Positions 18,169 through 27,600 of a DNA stretch of 43,047 nt are shown in pieces; position 1 is the first letter of the stretch, and the number at the start of each line of letters is the position of its first letter. The position numbers and the translations under genes were made by a program. The notes under the pieces are model-generated. The model was not told where the DNA came from. It ran no database searches and was given only the letters and a program-made list of their open reading frames with translations. The DNA is from Niastella sp. (GTDB lineage Bacteria > Bacteroidota > Bacteroidia > Chitinophagales > Chitinophagaceae), in contig JAGIBF010000070.1 of the NCBI GenBank assembly GCA_017744515.1, forward strand, positions 1 through 43,047, read 5' to 3'.

Positions 18169-18936
18169 ATGACAGCCGTAATCATAGAAGACGAACCTAT
18201 TATAGCCGCAGAGCTGGAACAAAAGATAGCCACCGTGGCCGAAGACGTGAAAGTGCTATCTGTGATCCCCAGCCTGAAGACTGCCCGCAAATGGTTTATG
18301 CAAAACGCCGAGCCCGACCTGCTGTTTATGGACATCCAGCTGAGCGACGGGGTGAGCTTCGAGCTGTTTGAACAGTTCAACCTCAACTGTCCGGTGATCT
18401 TTACCACGGCGTATGATGAGTATGCGATCCGGGCGTTCCGGGTGAATGGCGTGGGCTACCTGCTGAAGCCGGTGGATGAGGAAGAGCTAAAGGCTGCCAT
18501 CGATAAATGCCGGAATATGCTGAAAACGCAGGGCGGTCAGCCCGGCAGCATGGACGACCTGCTGAAGGCGCTGCGGGGCAATCACCAAAGTCCGCTGTAC
18601 AAGGAGAAGTTCATCGTGAGCGTGCGCAACAACTGGATACCCGTGCCGGCGAAGGACATTGCCTGTTTTATGCGCGACAACCTCAACTACCTGTTTACCT
18701 TCACCGGCGAGAAATATATACTCGACTATTCTACCCTGGAGGAGATCGAAGAGCTGGTGGACCCCCGGCTGTTTTACCGGGCCAACCGGCAGTGCATCGT
18801 GCACATCGATGCCATCCAAAGCGTGAAGCCCCACGAGAACCAAAAGCTGACCCTCCACCTCAAAGCCCCCCTCAAGATGGAAATCGACATCAGCCGCGAG
18901 AAAGCGCCTGTTTTTAAGAAGTGGTTTGACCGGTAA
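18169..18936 (+). CDS. LytTR-family response regulator
   Basis: This 255-residue protein has a receiver domain (residues 1-120) with acidic pocket EDEP, phospho-acceptor Asp55 in LLFMDIQLSDG, the Thr in FTTAYDEYAIRAF and Lys in LLKPVDEEEL. A LytTR DNA-binding domain (about 155-253) includes FIVSVRNNWIPVPAKDIACFMRDNLNYL and FYRANRQCIVHIDAI. It is the cognate partner of the upstream kinase, in one operon. Targets are unknown; the 33-nt repeats at 14525 and 15055 are candidate binding regions by inference. Confidence 0.95.
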   Translation: MTAVIIEDEPIIAAELEQKIATVAEDVKVLSVIPSLKTARKWFMQNAEPDLLFMDIQLSDGVSFELFEQFNLNCPVIFTTAYDEYAIRAFRVNGVGYLLKPVDEEELKAAIDKCRNMLKTQGGQPGSMDDLLKALRGNHQSPLYKEKFIVSVRNNWIPVPAKDIACFMRDNLNYLFTFTGEKYILDYSTLEEIEELVDPRLFYRANRQCIVHIDAIQSVKPHENQKLTLHLKAPLKMEIDISREKAPVFKKWFDR

Positions 18937-19044
18937 GGGGGAATAAGGCAGCGAGGCAGCAAGGCATGGAGGCAACGAGAGAGACGATTTCACTTGATTT
19001 ACAGGCTTTTTAGAAAATAGATGGGCTACATTTTTGGCGGGAAA

Positions 19045-19068
19045 GGTGCAATGTTGTAATATTGCACC
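19045..19068. repeat. Inverted repeat just upstream of tRNA-Leu
   Basis: GGTGCAAT and ATTGCACC form perfect 8-nt arms separated by 8 nt, ending 13 nt before the tRNA. It would lie in the tRNA precursor leader. A TACATTTTTG stretch at 19027-19036, close to the -7 consensus, may be the tRNA promoter. Confidence 0.5.
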
Positions 19069-19081
19069 CCCAAGATTATTG

Positions 19082-19165
19082 GCCCAGATGGCGGAACTGG
19101 TAGACGCGCTAGACTCAAAATCTTGTTATCGAAAGGTAGTGCAGGTTCGATTCCTGTTCTGGGCA
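19082..19165 (+). tRNA. tRNA-Leu (anticodon CAA)
   Basis: Acceptor stem GCCCAGA (19082-19088) pairs with TCTGGGC (19158-19164), with discriminator A at 19165. The anticodon loop CTCAAAA (19114-19120) gives anticodon CAA, with stem CTAGA/TCTTG carrying one U-U mismatch. A long variable arm and the T-arm GCAGGTTCGATTCCTGT confirm class II tRNA-Leu. CCA is not encoded. Its 3' end is the likely attB target of the adjacent integrase. Confidence 0.95.
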
Positions 19166-19182
19166 CTGAGGGATAAAATCCC

Positions 19183-19216
19183 AAACCTGTAAGTCAATGA
19201 TTTACAGGTTTTTTTC
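19183..19216 (+). terminator. Rho-independent terminator after tRNA-Leu
   Basis: AAACCTGTAA (19183-19192) pairs with TTACAGGTTT (19202-19211), followed by a run of T. Confidence 0.8.
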
Positions 19217-19267
19217 TTTTAAGGGTTGTCAGAAATTCACGCTTTTTCACGCCTTTTCCCACCCATT

Positions 19268-19443
19268 TTGACACCCAAATGACACACGAAATGACACCCA
19301 CTTTTTACGGGCACTTTTCAGGAATGTTACAGGAATCTCAGGTCGGAAAAAAAGCAAAAAAAGACCTCCTCTTTATCTCGGTTGACACCCACTTTTACCC
19401 CTATTGCCAGAATGACCGGACTGACAGGAATGTAACAGGAATC
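19268..19443. other. Candidate attachment-site arm region with direct repeats
   Basis: Between the tRNA and the integrase gene lie paired direct repeats. CAGGAATGTTACAGGAATC (19319-19337) recurs as CAGGAATGTAACAGGAATC (19425-19443). TGACACCCACTTTTTAC (19292-19308) recurs as TGACACCCACTTTTACC (19383-19399). Two further TGACAC copies lie near 19269 and 19280. Repeats of this kind beside a tRNA and a tyrosine recombinase gene are typical of integrase or excisionase arm sites. No gene is evident in 19166-19586. Confidence 0.6.
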
Positions 19444-19586
19444 ATCACATGCCGTTGTAAGATTCTTTTGCGCTCTTTACTACACTCTCTACCTATTATT
19501 ACTCCTCCCCCCGTCGGTAGCATCCAACACACACAAACGGCATACAGCTTGAGTCTCATTACCATCACCCTTAAATCCGAAATCTT

Positions 19587-20672
19587 ATGAACATTTGGCA
19601 AAAGAAAAACCAAAGCGGTACCAAGATCCATTTCTTTTACGACCTGGGGCGTGGTAAAGGACAGCGCCCAACTACGGGCGTGTGGATGTGGACACATCCA
19701 AAGAACCAGGAGCAAAAGAATTTCAACAAGGAAGCTGCTCGTATCCTGGAAGTCAAAAAAAGCCAGGCAACTATTGAACAACAGGCAATCGGTACACCAG
19801 TGATCCCTGCTCATAAGTTCAAACCTAACTTCATTGATTATTATGAAGAATACATTACTCTGAATAAGCGGGATGGCAACAGGCACCTGTCTTGTTGTTT
19901 ATCCAGGCTGAAGAAGTTTATCAAAAGTGAATACCTGGTCGCCACCACCATCACTGAGAATTTTTGTAAGCGGTTTCGCAGGTACCTTTTGGACAACCTG
20001 ACCGGTGAAACACCGGCCAATTACTTCGCCCGGTTCAAATGGGTTATTGATGCTGCTACAGAGGACGGTTATTTCCATAAAAACCCTGCGGAAAAGATTG
20101 CTGCCATAGGCAACCCCAGCACTCAACTGAAGGAGATACTCGAGGCAGAGGACTATTTAAAGCTGCTGCGTACACCGTACCAAAACCAGCAGGTAAAGCT
20201 GGCGTTCCTGTTCTGTTGCTACACAGCCCTGCGTTGGGTTGATGTGAAACTCCTTAAATGGAAGGATATTACCGATGGTGTACTGACGACACGTATCATC
20301 CAAAAGAAGACTGGCCGGCCGGTACTGATAACATTACACCCGATTGCGTTATCGCTGTTGGAATATGCAAGAAAGTTAGCCGGGGAAATGCAGCCCGCCG
20401 ATCACGTGTTTGATCTACCAACCGCCAACGGAGCCAATAAAGATGTACAAGATTGGGTCACAGGTGCCGGCGTAAAGAAAAAGATCAGGTGGTCCTGTGC
20501 GCGCCTGAGCTTCTCTATCCTGTTGCAGGATCAGCGTGTTGATGATGCTACCGTGGCATACCTGATGGGCCATGCTACCACCAAGCAGGTGCAAAGGAAT
20601 TATAAGAGACATAGGCCAAAGAACCAGGAGGCGGTTATCGCCCTCTTGCCCAATGCTTCGTTACAACAGTAG
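19587..20672 (+). CDS. Tyrosine recombinase / integrase
   Basis: This 361-residue protein has the Bacteroidota integrase layout: an N-terminal arm-binding region, a SAM-like core-binding domain (FIDYYEEYITLNKRDGNRHL... SEYL, about 75-170) and a catalytic domain (about 185-350). Visible active-site residues are Arg in YTALRWVDV, Lys in IIQKKTGRP, Arg in WSCARLSF, His in LMGHATTKQ and the nucleophile Tyr in VQRNYKRH. The first His of the H-x-x-R box is replaced by Ser. It should integrate the element into the 3' end of tRNA-Leu. A strong hairpin follows its stop codon. Confidence 0.93.
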   Translation: MNIWQKKNQSGTKIHFFYDLGRGKGQRPTTGVWMWTHPKNQEQKNFNKEAARILEVKKSQATIEQQAIGTPVIPAHKFKPNFIDYYEEYITLNKRDGNRHLSCCLSRLKKFIKSEYLVATTITENFCKRFRRYLLDNLTGETPANYFARFKWVIDAATEDGYFHKNPAEKIAAIGNPSTQLKEILEAEDYLKLLRTPYQNQQVKLAFLFCCYTALRWVDVKLLKWKDITDGVLTTRIIQKKTGRPVLITLHPIALSLLEYARKLAGEMQPADHVFDLPTANGANKDVQDWVTGAGVKKKIRWSCARLSFSILLQDQRVDDATVAYLMGHATTKQVQRNYKRHRPKNQEAVIALLPNASLQQ

Positions 20673-20677
20673 CAATA

Positions 20678-20708
20678 TAAGGGTTAAGTGCATTGCGCTT
20701 AGCCCTTA
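20678..20708 (+). terminator. Hairpin after integrase gene
   Basis: TAAGGGTTAAGTGC (20678-20691) pairs with GCGCTTAGCCCTTA (20695-20708) with two G-U pairs and a 3-nt loop, 5 nt past the stop. There is no immediate T run, so it is a likely but not classic terminator. Confidence 0.6.
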
Positions 20709-20732
20709 CATTATGCCTTAATCCTATTGTTT

Positions 20733-20761
20733 TTTGAAAGTGTATATTTTTTAATATCTTG
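20733..20761 (+). promoter_or_regulatory. Candidate promoter of the cargo pair
   Basis: TTTG (20733-20736), 18 nt, then TATCTTG (20755-20761) approximates the TTTG/TAnnTTTG promoter, one T short in the -7 box. It lies 50 nt before the ATG at 20812. Confidence 0.35.
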
Positions 20762-20811
20762 TGCTCTGTGGGGAAGCGCCATTAAAGCCTAACCTACCAA
20801 CCTTAAACTCT

Positions 20812-21249
20812 ATGACGCTAAAATATCAATCCGAGATTGATCAATTGGCAATAAAAACTGCTTGTCCAGATTCAGCAACACAACCCGTTGCTGATTTTGA
20901 AGCCTTTCGTTTTTCTTTTGAGCCAATAACTCACCAGCATAATTTCCTTCCTAACGTTGTTTACGACCGGTTAACTGGACAGCCTTTCAATTATGAAAAT
21001 TGTGCTGATGAAATTAAGTGTAAAAGATGTGGTGCTTCATACTACAACAATCTCGATAAAGCCCAAAAGGCTTGGAATGGCCTTGCTGAACAGGTTAGAA
21101 AAAAATTGGGATATACGCACCTTGCTCATGGTCAATTGAAGCAAGCAGATGGATTAATGAGGCAACCAGACAAATATGGACATTTCGGTTTTTATGAAAG
21201 TTCAACAGCGCAATTAAATTTACAGTTTCAATTACTAACAACATTGTAA
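20812..21249 (+). CDS. Hypothetical protein, first gene of AT-rich cargo pair
   Basis: This 145-residue protein is started at ATG 20812 (MTLKYQSEIDQLAIK); an in-frame GTG at 20761 lies upstream but overlaps the likely promoter. A single CKRCGASYY motif may be half of a zinc site. I recognise no family. Its stop overlaps the start of the next gene (TAATG), so the two are translationally coupled and probably act together. The pair is clearly more AT-rich than the flanking element genes, suggesting separate acquisition. Confidence 0.65.
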   Translation: MTLKYQSEIDQLAIKTACPDSATQPVADFEAFRFSFEPITHQHNFLPNVVYDRLTGQPFNYENCADEIKCKRCGASYYNNLDKAQKAWNGLAEQVRKKLGYTHLAHGQLKQADGLMRQPDKYGHFGFYESSTAQLNLQFQLLTTL

Positions 21250-22646
21250 TGCTTGATCTAAAGGCTATAACCATTGCTGCTCTTCCTTTTGCGGGACTTG
21301 ATCTCGTTGAAGAGCTTTTGGCCTTTGAAGGTACTCCAACCTTGTTGCATCTGAGAGACAAGGAGCATGATGATGTTATTGCTTTTTGGGTTGATTTCGA
21401 TAGCGCCGGAAACAGATGGCTGTATGGTAAAGTCGATAAAGCTGAGTTATTTGACTACCTGATTCGGCGTAAATCACTGCGCTCATTGTTAACGACTATT
21501 CATTCTGAGTTTTTATTTTTGGCAGATAGCTACAAAGACGACAAGCCTGGTAGCGTAAGAATGATAAAGGCAAGGGACTTGCCAGAGGAGTATTTGCCGA
21601 CGGGAGACAGTTATTATATCGAGGATGAAATGCCGGCTTATTATGTTGACTATTTAACAGAATATAATTACATTCATAAACTTCGTGAGAAGTCCTATGT
21701 TGTTACGGTTGAACCGTCAAGCCAAACGCATCAAGATACCGTAGGGGCTAAGGAAGCTGCTGAAGTATTGAATGGCATGGTAAGCTCAATTGAGGGTTAT
21801 GTTCGCGTTAAGGCATTTAATCTTTTGAAGGAGAAATATTCAGATGTACGACGAATCAATAAACGCATTAATGCCATGCGAAAACATTTCTCTCCAAGGA
21901 TTGCAGAAGCGGAATTCGGGAGTTTTGAAGTGTGGCTGGCGATTGACACCTTAACGTTTAATCTTACGGAAGATGAAATAGACTCCAAGCTCCGATCAGA
22001 AGTAATTGATGGGTATCGGCAGGATGTGTTAGATGTTGATTTCACCAGTGATGAAGATGCAAGAATCATTTCTAATAAGTTCAATGAGGATGAACGGAAA
22101 ATGATCTACAATCCTTTATTTAAACTTATTGAAAGTGATGATTTTGATATAACGATTTCTGATTTTGCTCATACATTGCAAAGAACTCGCGGAAAAATAA
22201 AGTTAAAGTCATCGTTTAAGGATATAATAATGCCGCAACCTACTTTGGAGCAAGTTGAGGATGAGTTGAAGAAAAAAAATAAAATAGTTTCGGTATTTTT
22301 TAATCTAAAGGAAGGCCAGGATGTAACCACTTTAAGCAAGAAAAACTTATTAGAGAATTTATTATTTACTGAAAATAGAGCTGAGGCCCCTTTTGAGATC
22401 AAATCACCTATTGAGGTGGACGGCAAAACTCAGAAAATTAAAAAGCCGTTGAGATGCACATTGAGCGTCGATGACGCGGGCAATCTTGTTCTATTTAATT
22501 CTCTATTTGGTTTATCTGCCGACGGTACGGATATTCAAGTGTTGTCAGATAGTATTAAACGCCAGTTTTTACAACTGGTTGAAAGTTTAATTCAACTAAA
22601 AGAAACTGATTATCCTAAATATGTTCAGGTTTCGAGGTTTTTATAG
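21249..22646 (+). CDS. Hypothetical protein, second cargo gene (DUF6575-like N-terminus, tentative)
   Basis: This 465-residue soluble protein has no signal peptide or membrane segment. The first 130 residues (LLAFEGTPTLLHLRD, AFWVDFDSAGNRWLYGKVD, RRKSLRSLL) recall the pattern of the DUF6575 family, from memory and unverified. A charged middle follows (about 170-330), then a C-terminal beta-rich part (PLRCTLSVDDAGNLVLFNSLFG). No nuclease or ATPase motif is evident. Its position beside an integrase and low GC fit an accessory or defence role, which is inference only. Confidence 0.65.
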   Translation: MLDLKAITIAALPFAGLDLVEELLAFEGTPTLLHLRDKEHDDVIAFWVDFDSAGNRWLYGKVDKAELFDYLIRRKSLRSLLTTIHSEFLFLADSYKDDKPGSVRMIKARDLPEEYLPTGDSYYIEDEMPAYYVDYLTEYNYIHKLREKSYVVTVEPSSQTHQDTVGAKEAAEVLNGMVSSIEGYVRVKAFNLLKEKYSDVRRINKRINAMRKHFSPRIAEAEFGSFEVWLAIDTLTFNLTEDEIDSKLRSEVIDGYRQDVLDVDFTSDEDARIISNKFNEDERKMIYNPLFKLIESDDFDITISDFAHTLQRTRGKIKLKSSFKDIIMPQPTLEQVEDELKKKNKIVSVFFNLKEGQDVTTLSKKNLLENLLFTENRAEAPFEIKSPIEVDGKTQKIKKPLRCTLSVDDAGNLVLFNSLFGLSADGTDIQVLSDSIKRQFLQLVESLIQLKETDYPKYVQVSRFL

Positions 22647-22859
22647 CTCCTTGCGTTTTAATTCACCACTAAGCATTCTATCAATATCCTCCTTTTTGAA
22701 GTAGCCATTGTTGTTTTTGTACACACTGTACTCGTCGCACTTCTTTGCGAATTGCGTTCTACCCAGGTTGCAGTATATCAATGCTTCCTCTGGCTTCAGG
22801 TACGGCTTAAAGCAAAGCGCAATTGCCCGCATAGCTATTGTTTCCTCACGTTTCATCAT
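22641..22859 (-). CDS. Small excisionase/MerR-like DNA-binding protein
   Basis: This 72-residue protein contains EEALIYCNLGRTQFAKKCDEY followed by YFKKEDIDRMLSGE. The pattern is that of excisionase-type winged helix-turn-helix proteins: helix-turn-helix, wing, then an E-D-I-D/L-D-x-x-L end. It may act as recombination directionality factor or as a repressor. It converges on the cargo gene, overlapping its 3' end by 6 nt, and is divergent from the next small regulator. Start is one of two tandem ATGs. Confidence 0.6.
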   Translation of the reverse strand: MMKREETIAMRAIALCFKPYLKPEEALIYCNLGRTQFAKKCDEYSVYKNNNGYFKKEDIDRMLSGELKRKEL

Positions 22860-22896
22860 AGGGGGTGGTTTAATATATATTGGTTAAATAAATGGT

Positions 22897-22904
22897 TATA
22901 TTTG
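22897..22904 (+). promoter_or_regulatory. -7 promoter box between divergent small regulators
   Basis: TATATTTG fits TAnnTTTG, 15 nt before the ATG at 22920. The 60-nt gap is AT-rich. No well-spaced -33 element is clear. Confidence 0.4.
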
Positions 22905-22919
22905 GATTCAATACTGTAA

Positions 22920-23129
22920 ATGAAGAATACAATTGATATAATTATTGATCCCTATACATTGCAAGAGCTTGCAGTACTTTATCATGTGCAAGCACTAACA
23001 ATGTATCGCTGGCTGGCGCCATATCAGGATGAGATCGGCAAGCCTGAACATTTTGCAAATGGAATTTGGAAATTTTCAGAGCGCCAAGTGAAGATAATTG
23101 TAAGCAAGTTACAGCCACAGGATATTTAG
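22920..23129 (+). CDS. Small helix-turn-helix protein (paralogue of 41260-41484)
   Basis: This 69-residue protein reads TLQELAVLYHVQALTMYRWLAPYQDEIG, then WKFSERQVKIIVSKL: a short helix-turn-helix with a following wing-like part. It aligns over its whole core with the protein at 41260-41484 (VQDLARLYRINKVTFKKWIKPFEADIG... VKQVLVIIDKL). It probably binds element DNA as regulator or excision/replication accessory factor. Its 3' end overlaps the convergent ATPase gene by 4 nt. Confidence 0.65.
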   Translation: MKNTIDIIIDPYTLQELAVLYHVQALTMYRWLAPYQDEIGKPEHFANGIWKFSERQVKIIVSKLQPQDI

Positions 23130-24664
23130 TCTCGATTTGCGAAAATCTCCATTTCGCCACCCTGGTTGAATCTTCCCATTTGCACAGCCTTTCCTTTCTC
23201 CGGTACTTCAACAACAACATCTACATCATGCTGAAAACTGTTCTCTCCCCTGAAACTACCCTGTTTGGTAGCCTGAAAGATATAGATGAATGACTTCATC
23301 GGGTACTGTGCCTTTAATGCCCGCAGATCTTCCGGTGTCAAGCCCAACCGGTTTACACTGTCCAGGAAGATAAAATCATAATTGACCAGGTTAGCTGGCA
23401 AGGAGGCGGTGACAAACAGGTTGGGATGTTGAACGTTTTTGTCGTTCAATTTCTCCTGGAGAGTATAATCCAGCCCTTCCTCATTGGCCACATATAGCAC
23501 TTTGCCGTGGTTGCGTGCCAGGTAACCAGCGAACTCTACACACAGGTAGGATTTGCCCATTTTTGGCTTACCAAACACCATCGCCGTAAAATTGCTGGAC
23601 GGATCACCAATGAGCTGCAGCCATTTACCGGTAAAGCCAAGGGTTTTGAACTGCATTTGTGCAAAGTCCATACTGTTCAGTACTGTATCAGGCAATACCT
23701 GGCCGGTTTCAAGGACATCGGCTCCCTCCAATACATGACCACGACCACTGCAATTACAGCCATCCAATGCTTTTTGAATACCATTTAACGTAGCTTCCTG
23801 TACTTTTAACACTTCAGGGGTATTGGTAGCTTGAATATATGACTGGAGGGAAGTCATGACCTTCTTCAATCTGTCTATGTAAGGGTCATTGTTCGGTATT
23901 TTTTCTGTATCTAATGCCCCTATTACCAGGTGCAGTAACTTTTCTGCTTTCTCTTTCGTGATCTGTTTGCCCTGTATCCCAATATACCTTTTCAGGTAAG
24001 CAATAGACAACCTTACCTTTTGTGAGCCTGCAATCTCCAGTAACTCATGCAGTATTTTCTCACGGATTTGTACAGTAATCGTCCCGCTCATCTTGTTGTA
24101 GAGTTTTATCAGGCTATCCTGTATGTACTTTATTTGCGTGGCATACGGGGACGTTTTACGAATGCGTTTTTCAACGATGGCTCTTTGTAGGGCGTTAATA
24201 AAATTAAGTATCTGGTCAGCAGTCTTTTCTTTGCCATGCAGTAACACATATTTCCTAATGTGCTTCAATTCTTCGCCTACGTGCTCTACTGGTTTGGCAT
24301 TGGATGTCGATACGGTAACACGTTTTGCCGGAAGTTCAGGCTCAGCTTTTGAAGGCTTTGGTGGAGCAGCAGGCTTCTTTTTTTTAGAAGGAGCTCCCTT
24401 TGGTGAAGTGTTTCTCCTGTCAGCAGGCTTGCTATCACTTGTACTTTTCCCTTTATCCATACGCTCTTTGCCTATATGTTTTTCCAGTGCTGCCAAGTAT
24501 ATATCTACCGTTTCCTTTATGCTATCGCTTTCATAGTAATCTTGCCAGTTGTTTGTATTACCTGTCATATCAATTACAAAAGCATGGCCTTTTTGTAACG
24601 TATCTGGTAGTGCATTAAAGTCAATTCCTTTTATCTTGTCGAAATAGTTTTGTACTGTAAGCAT
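23126..24664 (-). CDS. RecA/RadA-fold ATPase
   Basis: This 512-residue protein has a C-terminal RecA-fold ATPase: Walker A GKPKMGKSY (365-373) and Walker B FIFLDS (431-436), with a sensor-like FQATKQG afterwards. The N-terminal 60 residues form a small domain (VQNYFDKIKGIDF... ALEKHI). A Lys/Pro-rich linker (about 70-115) and an alpha-helical middle (130-300) follow. It lies 8 nt downstream of the giant helicase gene in one operon. Roles in replication, recombination or packaging are all possible. It lacks the FtsK/HerA features I would expect of a tectivirus-type packaging ATPase. Confidence 0.8.
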   Translation of the reverse strand: MLTVQNYFDKIKGIDFNALPDTLQKGHAFVIDMTGNTNNWQDYYESDSIKETVDIYLAALEKHIGKERMDKGKSTSDSKPADRRNTSPKGAPSKKKKPAAPPKPSKAEPELPAKRVTVSTSNAKPVEHVGEELKHIRKYVLLHGKEKTADQILNFINALQRAIVEKRIRKTSPYATQIKYIQDSLIKLYNKMSGTITVQIREKILHELLEIAGSQKVRLSIAYLKRYIGIQGKQITKEKAEKLLHLVIGALDTEKIPNNDPYIDRLKKVMTSLQSYIQATNTPEVLKVQEATLNGIQKALDGCNCSGRGHVLEGADVLETGQVLPDTVLNSMDFAQMQFKTLGFTGKWLQLIGDPSSNFTAMVFGKPKMGKSYLCVEFAGYLARNHGKVLYVANEEGLDYTLQEKLNDKNVQHPNLFVTASLPANLVNYDFIFLDSVNRLGLTPEDLRALKAQYPMKSFIYIFQATKQGSFRGENSFQHDVDVVVEVPEKGKAVQMGRFNQGGEMEIFANRD

Positions 24665-24672
24665 AGGTTAGA

Positions 24673-27600
24673 TTATGCAGCTAATAATTCGAGTTTAAGT
24701 TTCAAGGCCCTGGCTTCCATTTCCAGGCGGCGGCGCTTTCCCATATCGACCACTTTTGCCGGTTGTTCTTCTGCCGGAGCTGGTGGTGGCAATTCTATAG
24801 GCCTTCGGGCTGGTGATGGTACAGCCTGCTTTTCGACCTGTCGGAACTGAACACTGTTCAGGGTGACAGACATTTTATGGTTTTTCTGTAATGTCTCTAC
24901 AAAGATATTGATCTCCGATTCCTCCACGATAGCAATCATCTTATCCGACGCCTTCTCAAAAACACCCTTGTGTACCAAGTGCAATAAATCTTTGTCGAGG
25001 TAAACGTCACCTCCGCGCACCCGGCTGCCGCCTACCACGATCTTAAACTGCTGTCCCTGCTTGAAAAATGATAACCCATTGTTGGTGGTGATATGACCGT
25101 TGTGCACGAGCGACCGGATAAGCGGCAGGGCTTTGTTGATCGGAACGGTTACATTGTCTGCCACCTGTTCCCCAGGATCCCAGTACTCAGGTAGCAGAAT
25201 GCCCTTTTTAACCTGTCCGTCATGGGTTGTATAGCTGACCAGCTTTCCCTTAAAATCAGAAAACGCCTGTAGCAAGTTGCCGGTGATCACGTGCCGGGTC
25301 TTCCGGTCAACACTGGTTTGTTTGATGTACGTTTCCCAATCTTGTAGCAAGGCGGCTTTTTCCGGTTGCGGTTTATTGACGCTTACGCCAATGATCGAAG
25401 TGATATCTTTGGAATACGAGGCCGGTATAGCGAGGTATTTACTGCTATTGGCAATGGCAAAGCGCAGCTTGATCTGTGACGGTATGTATGGGTTCTTTTT
25501 CTTCAGGTCTATCAGGTAACCAATAAAAACCGCCGGTACTTCCTGGTTGCCTTCACTGAATGATTCTACCGGGTAGTTGATGGCCCGACCAGGATGAAAG
25601 AACCGGAAGATGTTGAGCAAATAGCTCTTGTTGTTCCGGGCTTTGGTCTGTAATAACTCCATCTTTTTCTTACGGGCTGTTTCCAATTCTTTTTTGCGTT
25701 CTGCAATGGCGGCCAGCCAGGCTTGCTGATTATCTTCCAACTTCCTGATCTTTTTCTCCTGTGGTATATCCTGCACCAGTTGATCGTAATAGGCTGCTTC
25801 TTCGGCCAGCTCTTCCGTCAGCCGTTGCTGACTGAAACGCTCATAACCTTCCTGCAATTCCTTGGTTACTTCATTAGGCTGCCGGCCTTGAAGGGCTTCC
25901 GTGAGCAGGTTGTCCAGTTCTGCTGCGGTAAATGGTTTCTTTAGCACATTGGCTTTGATGGTTTCCAGCACGCTGTCATCACCAAAGGCACTGTCGCTGC
26001 CATTGCCCATTTTGATCACACGGGAGCTGGTGGCCTCCGCTTGCAGGTTCATGGCCTCTACTTCGAGGTCGTATTCACCAATTTGTTGCAGGTACTCCAC
26101 GTAGTCACTATACCGCTGTGCAATTTCCAGGTAAAATTCCTGCTGCATTTTGGTGGATAGTACCGCCACCCGGCCACTCACCCGGTGGGCTGCATCTTCT
26201 ATGGCACTGTCACCACCACCGCTGCTATCTTCTGAGGAACGTTCCATCTTCAGTGGGTCATCCAATAGCTTGTTGACTGGCGGGTTTTCCAGAAGATATT
26301 CTTTGACGATCTTATCACCGTACTTATTCAGAAAATCAGGTACATCTAATATCTTGGTGGACTGCTTTTGATTGGAGGTGGTATTGGCATCGAGGCTTTT
26401 GAGTTTCTTTTGCAGCATCATCATGAGCCGCTTCTCTGCCGGGATAGCAGAAGTCACATAGTCATAAATGGGTTTTAGGATCTGCCCGGTACGGTTGATG
26501 CGTCCACGCTTCTGTACTTCAGTATTGATGTCCAGTTCGGCCTGTAATACGATCATCACCCGTTGCCTGACCTGCTCCCGTGGCACTTTGGCCGTTGGGA
26601 TGGCATGGGCTGAAGCGCCGGTACTACCGGACTGGTTGATCATAAGTACGTCCACTTCATTGTTGTTGAACTTGCGGAAGGCATCGTTGGTGTTGATCTT
26701 CTTACGGGATAATACCATCCCACTGGCCTTTCCTTTGTTCAGTTGTAGCTCAAATTTGCGTCCCGTAACCTCTGCCACACTGTAACCAGCTTCTTTGAGT
26801 ATCTTGATGATTACGTCTATAGGTGAAATCGTAATACCCGTGGCGATGCTGTTTATGCGTTGGGCAATGTCATTGTACACATTGACAGCTTCGGGCGCCA
26901 GATCACTCAACGCAAATCTTTTGTACACAGATTGCCCATTTACATCTTTCTCCGTGTATCGGAAAATCCCGTCCAACCCTCGCTGCAATACTTCTGAAAA
27001 ATCGGCATTGATGATATCGCCATCACCTACAGGCATACCGGTGTCGGTTTCGAGGGTTTCAATGAAGCTGCCCATTGTAGAAGCAAAAGCGATCACTGGT
27101 TTTTTACCTTCCTTCAGCCGCATAATAGCCCGCTCGGCCACGGCTTCCGCTTTGAGGGAGAACAGCATTTGATTGATGACCTGAAATATCTTGCTGAAGT
27201 AAGGCTGGTTATCGACGCCTGCCTGAGAAGTGCCTTTGCGTACTTCCATTTCCTTACCTTCGGCAGCTACGATCTTGTCCAGTTCTTCCACTTCCTTTTT
27301 GATAAACCTGTCCTGGAAAGCGATTATATCCCGGAGTATGTCGGTAATATTATCGGCAATTGCCCGGTGTTCCTCTGCTTTGTCATCGAGCGATAGATAG
27401 TTTACCTCCACACCTTCAAAGGAGCGTTCCCGGCGCAGCATTTGTCCTTCTGCCACCAGTTGCGCACTGAGCACCTCCTGTAAGGCCACCCCGCCACGCG
27501 TGATGGCGTCAACCAACTGGTCCCGGCTCATGGTGCAGTCGGCAATGGCGGTTTTCATGGCATAGATTGGCATGTTGTCGGGCCGCTTGGCAAAGGTGGC

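Noticed and set aside
23126..24664. A tectivirus-type packaging ATPase
   Set aside because: The Walker A and B motifs fit a RecA/RadA fold, and I saw no FtsK/HerA-type features, so I call it only a RecA-fold ATPase.
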